Part shown: piece after piece, positions 56,136 through 64,000 of the stretch | Numbering within the stretch: position 1 is the stretch's first letter | How the letters are laid out: each line of letters begins with the position of its first letter | Assembly: GCA_020631735.1 (NCBI GenBank) | Contig: CM036159.1 | Coordinates: 19,693,511 to 19,757,510 of the forward strand | DNA from: Saccharum officinarum | Taxonomy: Eukaryota > Streptophyta > Magnoliopsida > Poales > Poaceae | Reading direction: 5' to 3' | Length of the DNA stretch: 64,000 bases | The notes under the pieces: generated by a model | Database searches by the model: none | What the model saw: the letters and a program-made list of their open reading frames with translations, nothing else | Told to the model about the DNA's origin: nothing | Position numbers and translations under genes: made by a program

Positions 56136-57257
56136 TATATAGGGCATCCACAATACCTGGGATAGGCAGACACGCTGCATGGTTAGCATTGATTGAGGGC
56201 ACTAGAATATCATGGGCTAAAAAATACGCTCAAGCCCATTGATACAAGACCACGTTCAAACCAAATTGCAAGAACGCTGCTGCTTCCTTCCCTTTTCTCT
56301 TCTCTCTATTTATTTATTATTTATTTTTCTAAGAATTGACTGATGCTTCACAGCAACACCTTATTCAAATAATTATGCTGAGATTTAGCACACAGGAATG
56401 ATGCCTCATAATAGTATCATTTGCATGCGTCATTTTCATGGTATAAGTCATTTGCATCCGTCATTTTTAGGCTCCGTTTGGATGTTGCAGTATTCTGAAA
56501 CTGCAGTATCTAGAAACCACAGTTTTAAAGATCACAACCATGTAATATCATAGTATTTAAAAACTAGAGTTTTTCTCTGTTTTAGAAAAAAAAACCATGA
56601 CGCCTGATGTGTTTGGATGTTTGACCTTAGGATTTTGTGTTCCTGATTCTAATTACCGGCTCCGACTGATATTATACCTGACCAAACTGTTTTATTTATG
56701 ATAATCTCGACATTTCTATATCTGTTTTTCCGGCCGATATTCTTGATTTCGATGATGTTTTTAGACAAAAATATGGAATTAAAAGCAGTGAAAGGGCTTT
56801 CTAAACCATTCCCCATGGTTTTCATCCCTATAAGGATAGTATGGGGAAGCGAGTAAAGGGGAGAGGATAGTGAGATGTCTATGCGAAAAACATTATGAAG
56901 TGACTGATGATGTACGGTGTTAGTGAGCCCTAATCAGTATGGATGCTATAATAACCATTAATCATTATGAATGCTAGGAGCCCTAATCAGTTGATGCGAC
57001 CATAATCAGTATAGCTGCTTCGACCCCTATTAAGTATGAATGTTGCAACACTAATCAATATCCATGAGTATATAGGACCCATATTTATTTGATAAATTCG
57101 AAGTATCAAATTGAGCAGACAATATGGAGAATCAACCCTAACTCTGAGGCCTAACTCTAAGGGAGAACATTTGAAATCCAGAAACATGGGACCTAGAAAA
57201 CACCAAACATGGAAGTCATGAAAACTGAGTACTATTATGCACATGAGAAAGAAGTAC
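56136..57257. other. Intergenic sequence, no gene seen
   Basis: AT-rich sequence. A block near 56470-56640 begins GGCTCCGTTTGGATG and includes TGTGTTTGGATG, again resembling MITE ends. Several CTAATCAGT and TGAATG phrases repeat around 56930-57060. Nothing coding is supported. Confidence 0.3.
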
Positions 57258-58506
57258 TAGCGTTCGGACGTCCGATGGGATAGGATTTTATCGGATGGTA
57301 CCGAACGGCCTAGTAAAAATGTGTAGCACACCCGCTGTATTGTTGCAATCCTTCCATGTCTGCCTCGTCCCGCCATGTACGTGTACCCCGGCCCCGTCCG
57401 TCTCGCCCCGTCCCGCACCCGCCGCTCCTTCCCCCTGACCCCTCCTCTCTCTCCGCATGGGCAGGACCCAGAGCTAGGATGAGGACGAGCATGACCTGTC
57501 CGTGGGACACAGGCGTGCCGCGCCCTCATCCGCCGGCCCCTGGCTCACCGCGCCCCTTCCCCCGGCGTCTGACCCGTGCTCCCATGATTCTCTAAACATA
57601 CATCTAAAACACGAAACACTTGCAATATGAAATACTTGAATGCAACATACATCTGAAGCAGATGAAACATTTAGAACATACACTTGCAACTTGTGTGTGA
57701 AACATATGCAACATCCAGATAAAACACTTACAACTTGCAACATGAAACACTTATTGCAACATAGACTGAAACAGCTAAAACCTTTCGAACATACTCTTGC
57801 AACATATGTGTGAAACATATGCAACATTCGAATAAGCACACTTGCAATATATGTCTGAAAAAGTAGATGAAACATATGGAAAGCACGCTTGCAACATACA
57901 TGTACAACCATTGCAACATGTGCAACATCACGATCTATTTTTGCAACATCCATATGAAACACTTACAACATCCTCTAAAACATCTTAAACATATTCTTCA
58001 ACATGCGCTTTCAATGCAACATCTCCTTGCCGCTCTGTAGAACGGAGGCTCGTTGGTGTGTGGTGTTCACAGGAGGTAGCGGCCCAGCGGTGCTTTGTAG
58101 GCGGTGGGCCAACGACAGTGACTGCATGTCGCGAAAGGGAGGCATCGGCTGCACGAGCAGCGGGGAGGCTGCGACCGCGACCGCGCGACTTGGAGACGGC
58201 AGCAGTGCGCCACACCTGGCAGGGCCGGCAGCCGAGCACCACAACTCGAAGGCGGCCACGTGCCGTGCCTGGCAAGGCCAGCGGCTAAGCGGTGCGCCTT
58301 GGAGGCGGCTGTGCGCTACACCTCAGGGGGCCAGCAGCCGTGTGTTGGGAGGCGGTAGGTGAGCGGATAAGAGTGATAGGAAGAGGAACGAGTGGATAGG
58401 AATAAGTGGATGGACAGTTTTTTTAAAAAACGAAGGAGTGTGGGTTGTTGGGTTGGCGTCGTGGCCTAGCAACGGCCAACAGAGCATCTGGGCGGACGGA
58501 CGCTCG
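57258..58506. mobile_element. Possible DNA transposon with GCAACAT subterminal repeats
   Basis: The left end AGCGTTCGGACGTCCGATG and the right end, whose inverse is AGCGTCCGTCCGCCCAGATG, are similar inverted sequences. Between them lie a GC-rich block, the GCAACAT/GAAACA repeat field at 57590-58010, and a second GC-rich block (58040-58340). The architecture suggests a non-autonomous element carrying genic-looking DNA. No transposase or clear target duplication was found. Confidence 0.45.
57590..58010. repeat. Field of degenerate short repeats (GCAACAT, GAAACATATG, AAACACTT)
   Basis: The words CTTGCAACATATG, TGTGTGAAACATATGCAAC and AAACACTT recur about a dozen times with an irregular period of roughly 40-50 bp. 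It is AT-rich and non-coding on both strands. Confidence 0.75.
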
Positions 58507-59104
58507 GTTCAGAGCACATAACAAAGATGACCCTTGACACCTAACTAGGTACCTCCCACCCCACACGAAAAAAAGGTACCAGGAGCTACTGAACACAGAG
58601 AACTACATGTGATACCTACTAAGGAAGTAAGGAGTAAGGACTACTGAGCACGTTTGAAATATATTGACATGTACTAAGAACTATGCCTCTATTCCAAAAT
58701 AAGGTCGTATTTGATAGGGTTTTCATTGGACTTCTCAACCGGCTTAATTAAAAGTCCTACCAAACAAGCATACACGAGAATGGCTTCTGAAGCTAAAAGA
58801 AGCTAAAACAGTGAAGTCGAAGCCATTTTGGGATTAGAAGCCAAAGCCACCAAAACATGGTTTTCCTAGTTCCTTCATTTTTTTGAGAAGTGAGAGCCTT
58901 GCCAAAGAGAACCTAAATCAATTCCTAGAATCATTCTAAGTTAAACTATCAACTTTATACGAAAGTGTAACAACATATATCTATTACACCACATAAATAC
59001 AGTATATATTTTTTCGTTACACATTCATGGTACTAATTTGGTGTCATAAGTAACAATGTTAATTTTTTTTACAAAGTTGGTCAAACTTAGATAGTTTTTT
59101 ATTT
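58507..59104. other. Intergenic sequence, no gene seen
   Basis: AT-rich. A MITE-like stretch near 58730-58860 contains AGAAGCCAAAGCC and GAAGCTAAAAGAAGC. No protein or RNA gene is supported. Confidence 0.3.
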
Positions 59105-59394
59105 TGTGAGACCCAGTTACAGATGTAGACGTTCACATACACGAGCGCACACTCAACCCTATGAACGCACGCATGCACACCCTACACTTATGAGCATCTC
59201 CAAAGAACTGAGTTGGACCGGCAAATCTTGAGATTGACGAAGTCATCGTAGGCGCCTCGCTGTCGACGGGCATGTCGCCTACCACTAAAAAAGAATAGCG
59301 CCGTTAAATCTTTGAATAAACCTAGAAAAAATACGAGCACCCATGTCAAGTCGAGGACTTAAACCCGGTGGATAGGTTCCACTAGACCACCACA
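59105..59394 (-). mobile_element. Au-like tRNA-derived SINE
   Basis: On the minus strand a perfect A box (TGGTCTAGTGG, 59389-59379) and a near-perfect B box (GGTTTAAGTCC, 59365-59355) stand at normal spacing. The body (TGGGTGCTCGTATTTTTTC, GGCGACATGCCCGTCGACAG, GGCGCCTACGATGACTTCGT, TGCATGCGTGCGTTCATAGG) is what I remember of the Au SINE family of grasses; the family name is from memory. The 3' end runs into an A/T-rich tail near 59100. Target duplications were not found. Confidence 0.7.
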
Positions 59395-60339
59395 AGGAAT
59401 ATAATAACTCTAGAAGTTAATTTAATTTGTGACGAAGAGAATATTAAAGAAAATTCAAGAATTACTGCAACAGAGAAATACTTACACCTAAAGGTAAATA
59501 TTTATGCGTGAGACCTATAGTTGTGTGCACAATTTTAATATTTCTGAAGAATTGTAAGATACTTCTAATAAATTTTTAGTGTCTCAGACACATCACTTTT
59601 TCCGTTGATAGTAATTTTTCTAGTGCAACACTAATCTATATCTAATAATAAAGAGACAAAATTTCAGGCTATTTTTTCGTCCATCCATTTTTCTTAGTCC
59701 GTTTCCCTCTAACTACCGATCAATGGACAGTTTCTTTTGTCCAGACTTTTATATATACCCTTCCTCGTACGAATTAGAATAGCTCGCGTATATACCAATA
59801 TCAAGTAGGAATCTTAATCTAAATAGATTTCTTAGATCCTGAGTACTCTAAAAATAACTCTTCTATACCTAATAATAAAAAGGTAAAATTTTATTTTCAT
59901 TTTTTGGTATGGTCTCTCTTAACTAAATTCATAAATATAGAAAATATCTTAGTTCGTATCCGATATTGTATTTGTTTTGGAAAGTGATGGCTGAGCAATG
60001 TCGTATCCGAACGTGATTTGCTCATGCCAACTCAAACCGTGTTTCTCTCTATAAAATACTACACCGTAGCCTATAAAATTTCTAGATTGATTTTTTTTCT
60101 TCAACTTTCTAATATATCATATCTATATAGCATATATACCCTGTCAACCTACAAATATAGTACGTGTGTATATATATATATATAGAGAGAGAGAGGGGGA
60201 AAGACTTGTTTCCAGCCGTGCGTGCTGCTGTCAACGCGCACGCACGCTCCCTCCGCCGTTGATGTATCATCCAAGCCTGGGCAGCATTCTGGCGTTTTCC
60301 TCCCACCCGTGACGCCCTGGCCCACTAGTCATAGAGAGG
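59395..60339. other. AT-rich intergenic sequence with TA and GA microsatellites
   Basis: A TA run (60169-60184) passes directly into a GA run (60184-60196). Two related phrases, CTAATAATAAAGAG and CTAATAATAAAAAGG, occur near 59641 and 59869. No gene is seen. Confidence 0.4.
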
Positions 60340-61080
60340 GAAGGGGTAACTTTTCAAACATTGGGACTCGCGCGGCCTCTCTCTCTTCTGACTCCCACTC
60401 GCTTTGTCTCCGTCTCAACCCCGCTCGCTTCGTCTCCGTGGGCAGGCGGGGACCCGACGATTCCGCCGGTGACTGGAGTTCGCCGCCAGCGACCCGGACC
60501 TAGGTAAGTTGGATCCGCCCCGATACTTGCACCCGACGCAATTGGATTTGCATTTGTTCCCCCTCTAACTCAAAGCTCTTCCGGATCTAGGGGGTGTAGA
60601 TGTCGCTGTCAACTTCTCAGGTCGCATGGCGAGAGGAGTGGATTAGGCGGCTAAGCGGCGAGCACGACGGTCGGACCTCCTCCGCATCCGACCAGCACTC
60701 ACGGCCGCCGTCGGCGCGCTGCCTCAATCCCGCCGCGCAGAGGCTGCCCCGCCCCGTCCACACGCGCGCAGCCCGCTTTGGCGTCCCGCCCCATCCACGC
60801 GTGCATGCCGCTCGCGTCCGCCGCGCCTCCACTCCTGACGCACGCGCATCCTGCCACGCCGCGTGAGGTGGAAGTCCGCCTGGCGCAACCTGCTCCGCCG
60901 TTCTCCGTGCACCACCACTCTACCACGCCTGTTGCTTACTCGCATCTGAAGTCCAACCACTCCTTCCGCCATTCTGTAACAGGGAGAAGGTACTCATCAG
61001 TCATCACCATTCACTTGCTCCCGCCGCTTCAGGTACAGATCAGTGCTCCCTGTTTTCCCCCCTTTGCAGTGCTGTGACTC
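60340..61080 (+). other. GC-rich block, possible 5' exon of an unidentified gene
   Basis: A C/T-rich stretch like a grass 5' leader ends at CCTAG/GTAAGT, a strong donor site (exon edge 60503). More GC-rich sequence to about 60870 has frames on both strands, none recognisable. If this is a gene start, its downstream exons lie beyond the LINE at the window end. Confidence 0.25.
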
Positions 61081-62217
61081 GTTTCCTGTGGATTCCATTC
61101 ATTAGTTTTTCATGCCTAGGCAGGATCGTGATTTTTGGAAGATTAGATGGCTTTGGGCTTCCCGTAAATGATAGTATGATACACAACAATAGTACCAAAT
61201 ATACATGAGCTTGCCAACATATATAAAGCACAAACTGGATGGTGAGCACAGATCACTGAATACAACTGTAGGCTGCTAATTTCTGTCCAGTTTGGACATA
61301 GAAATAAGTGAAACTGATGTAGCTAATTAGTAAGTAGGAGAAACATAGTTATAGATGAGTGAGTTGCCTGAAATGACAGCCCATGGATGGCAGCGTGCAG
61401 TGTACTGAAATTTCACATACCCGTACTCTGAATGGGCATACTTGCTTTGTTCAAACCAATATATTAGCCCAATCAAAATACCAGATCTGATGTAGGCACT
61501 ATATTTTTTTCAAGTGGGCATGCTTGCATAGACTCCCAACCCCTCTTTATATGTTGGATCTGCTAGAACAAGTAGAGCTTGAATCTGACATGCATGTGGT
61601 TGTTATTGGGCATATATGCTGATATTTTCAATTTAGACCATTTTTCTGATATTGTTTTCTATAGGAGGAATTACATGTGATTTCTCTTAGAGCTAATCCG
61701 GTTCTTATGCTATTCATATAGAATTTATTTGGTTTTTTTACTGCTCATGATTAAAGCAATCGTGCATCTTATGAGTATGTCATTCATGAACCATTTTGAT
61801 CCCCTTGAATTGATCCTGACCGAGTTGCTTGAATGGCAGCCTGTAGTCTACTGTTTTTGTACACTTTCTTAATTCGAAACAATAGAATAGCCTAATTAAG
61901 ATACTAGATCTGTGTAATGTAATCAAGACATTTGCCTATGTTTTTAGAGTTGACATGAGCCAGTGGTCAATGATAGATCACCAACACCATCATGCTAGTA
62001 TATTATCTAAGCATCCAGCATATTAATTTCCTGCTGAAACCTGAAATGGAGGGCATATTAATTTCCTGCTGTGAACTGAAAACACTGAAACAGTGCAGCA
62101 GAACTGCAAATCAAGTTATAGGCAGCAAGCATATTACCCTTGAGACATGTTTTGTGAATGTAGTTTTCAGTTTCACTTCCCTAGTTATTTATCCACTGGT
62201 TGCTTCCGGCTTCATCG
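61081..62217. other. AT-rich sequence, no gene seen
   Basis: The stretch resembles intron or intergenic DNA. Phrases such as GCAGCGTGCAGTGTACTG near 61391 and GCAGCCTGTAGTCTACTG near 61837 recur, each followed by AATAGCCTAAT- or ATTAGCCCAAT-like text, suggesting an old duplication. Nothing coding is supported. Confidence 0.3.
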
Positions 62218-64000
62218 GGTAGGAATGGTGTAGGCATCTTGATCGATAGGAGCCTTAAAGATGGAGTCGTTGATGTTAGGAGACAAGGCGACCGGATTAT
62301 CTTGATCAAGCTGGTAGTTGGAGATTCGGCTCTAAATGTGATCAGTGCCTATGTCCCTCAGGTAGGTCTTAGCGAGGGCACCAAGAGGCAGTTTTGGGAA
62401 GATCTTGATAGCATGGTTAGTACCGTGCCTATCAGCGAGAAACTCTTTATAGGAGGAGACCTCAACGGCCATGTTGGTGCGACTAATGTAGGTTTCGAGC
62501 GGGTGCACGGGGGGTTCAGGTATGGTAGCAGGAATCAAGAGGGGGAGGATGTTTTGAACTTCGCACTGGCCTATGACTTGTTGATAGCAAACACCCTCTT
62601 TAGGAAGAGGAAATCTCATCTAGTAACCTTTCGTAGTGGACAACACTCGAGCCAGATCAACTTTATCCTTGCAAGGAGGGAGGATAGACGTGCTTGCTTT
62701 GATTGTAAGGTGTTACATGGGGAGTGTGTTGTCCCTCAACATAAGCTTGTGGTGGCGAACTTTCGTTTTCGGGTACGTGTCCACTGGGACAAACGGGCCA
62801 AGATTGCGAGAATGAAGTGGTGGAAGCTTAGAGGGTAAGCAACGTAAACGTTTAAGGAGAGGATGCTAGACGAGGGGCCTTAGGAAGAAGAAGAAGATGT
62901 CGACAACATGTGGCTAAAGATGGCAACATGTGTCCGGAAGGTGGCTTCGGAAGTGTTTAGCGTGAGTAGGGGAGGCAAACGGGAAGCGAAATACACATGG
63001 TGGTGGAATGACGAGGTGCAAAGGGCTATTAGGGAGAATAAGGAGTGTTTCAAGCGTCTCCACCATGACAAGAGTGTAGCCAACATCGAGGGCTATAAAA
63101 TAGCGAAGAGGGTTGCAAATCGAGCTGTGAGTGTAGCAAAAGGTCAGGCGTATGATGGCCTTTATCAGCGGCTAGGCACGAAGAAAGGGGAGAAGGACAT
63201 TTATAGGATGGCTAGAATCCGCGAGAGGAAGACAAAGGACATCAACCAAATAAAATGCATCAAGGATGGGATAGATCGACTTCTGGTGAAGGATGAGGAG
63301 ATCAAGGACAGATGGAGAGAGTACTTCGACAAGCTGTTTAATGGAGAGAATGAGGGTCCTGCCCTTGAGTTGGACGACTCATTTGACTATACCAACAGAC
63401 GCTTTGTGAGGAGAATTCAGGAGACAGAGATCGGAGAGGCTTTGAAGAGGATGAAGGGAGGTAAAGCGATAGGCCCTGATGGTATCCCCATTGAGGTGTG
63501 GAGATACCTAGGTGCCAGAGCGATAGTATGGTTAACTAAGCTTTTTAACCTTATTTTTTTGGTCTAACAAGATGCCTGAAGAATGGAGGAGAAGTATATT
63601 AGTACCTATCTTCAAGAACAAGGGAGATGTTCAAAGTTGTACTAACTACCATGGGATTAAGTTGATGAGCCATACGATGAAGCTCTGGGAGAGGGTTATC
63701 GAGCATCGCCTAAGGAGAGTGACACATGTGACCCAAAATCAGTTTGGGTTCATACCTGGTAGGTCGACCATGGAGGTGATTTTCTTATTACGACAATTTA
63801 TGGAGAGATATAGGGAGCAGAAGAAGGACTTGCACATGGTCTTTATTGACCTCGAGAAGGCATATGACAAAGTACCGAGAAATGTCATGTGGTGGGCCTT
63901 AGAAAAGCACAAAGTCCCAACAAGTTCGTTACCCTCATCAAGGATATGTACAGGGATGTGGTGACGTTTGTCCGAACATGTGATGGTGACACCAGTGACT
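62218..64000 (+). mobile_element. RTE-type LINE, 5'-truncated, broken, cut by window end
   Basis: The coding text starts inside the apurinic endonuclease domain at RNGVGILIDRSLKDG and continues NVISAYVPQVG, FIGGDLNGHVGA and SHLVTFRSGQHSSQINFIL, ending at a TAA (62836-62838) after KWWKLRG. A second piece (62908-63567) holds the linker and start of the reverse transcriptase (DRWREYFDKLFNGENEG, KGGKAIGPDGIPIEVWRYLG). After a frame change the RT continues at 63572 with [33 protein letters not shown] and [14 protein letters not shown], then shifts again near 63920. The single endonuclease-RT order fits the plant RTE clade. The catalytic-type SQIDFIL motif reads SQINFIL here. The YADD box would lie past 64000. 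It is non-functional. Confidence 0.88.

Noticed and set aside
57590..58010. Regularly spaced short repeats, CRISPR-like at first sight
   Set aside because: Units vary in length and sequence, there are no unique spacers of constant size, and the genome is a plant nuclear one.
59640..59900. Helitron-like start words (CTAATAATAAAG)
   Set aside because: No CTRR end with a preceding hairpin was found at a sensible distance, so the call is unsupported.

Overview
The window is nuclear DNA from a monocot, most likely a panicoid (Andropogoneae-type) grass such as Saccharum, Miscanthus or Sorghum. The evidence is GT-AG introns, GC-rich first exons, plant-specific gene families (PLS-class PPR, EIN2-like, FAF-like) and grass-type transposons (Stowaway, Tourist-like, tRNA-derived SINEs, long-LTR chromoviruses). 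The species assignment is an inference. Two runs of exactly 100 N (21572-21671, 38489-38588) mark scaffold joins in a draft assembly, so single-base frameshifts could be assembly errors.

Gene-rich left part (1-21140). Three genes lie on the minus strand: an intronless E-type pentatricopeptide repeat protein (2784-5144), a three-exon gene for a small plastid-type membrane protein (5494-7317) and a seven-exon HAD-family pyrimidine 5'-nucleotidase-like gene (9547-12487). The splicing factor PRP18 gene (15552-18069) follows on the plus strand. A broken 3' portion of an importin-5 gene (19315-21139, minus) has its seven terminal exons but carries two 1-nt deletions and ends where a Copia-type LTR begins. 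The exon chains given here were built by hand and keep frame across every junction except at those two deletions.

Transposon nest (21251-29584). It contains a Copia LTR with a tRNA-iMet-type primer site, a gap, a Tourist-like MITE with TAA target duplications, and a 5.7-kb Ty3/gypsy element (22723-28408) with 415-bp LTRs and a perfect CCTTG target duplication. The gypsy element sits inside one arm of a palindromic element. Stowaway elements and a SINE follow.

EIN2-like region (32300-38300). Six minus-strand exons encode the NRAMP-like membrane part of an EIN2 relative. Its cytosolic tail is short, duplicated and closed by a TAG. One intron holds two small retroposons, each with a perfect 17-bp target duplication.

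Right part (38590-64000). It is dominated by transposons: the 3' end of a chromovirus with a roughly 5-kb LTR (38983-44849) that cuts a MuDR-type transposase gene (44850-46944), a Tat-type LTR (49918-51468), a second copy of a Mutator-type foldback family (52689-53401), a hAT-like foldback (53625-54495), an Au-like SINE (59105-59394) and an RTE-type LINE running off the end of the window (62218-64000). The only host gene signal is a FANTASTIC FOUR-like coding segment (55099-55503), probably damaged.

No operon-like or pathway clustering is visible. The PPR protein, the plastid-type membrane protein, the nucleotidase, PRP18, importin-5 and EIN2 act in unrelated processes. The most unusual items are the truncated EIN2-like gene with its duplicated tail, the exon-like acidic segments inside the 5-kb LTR, the stacked retroposon insertions, and the two-copy foldback family.
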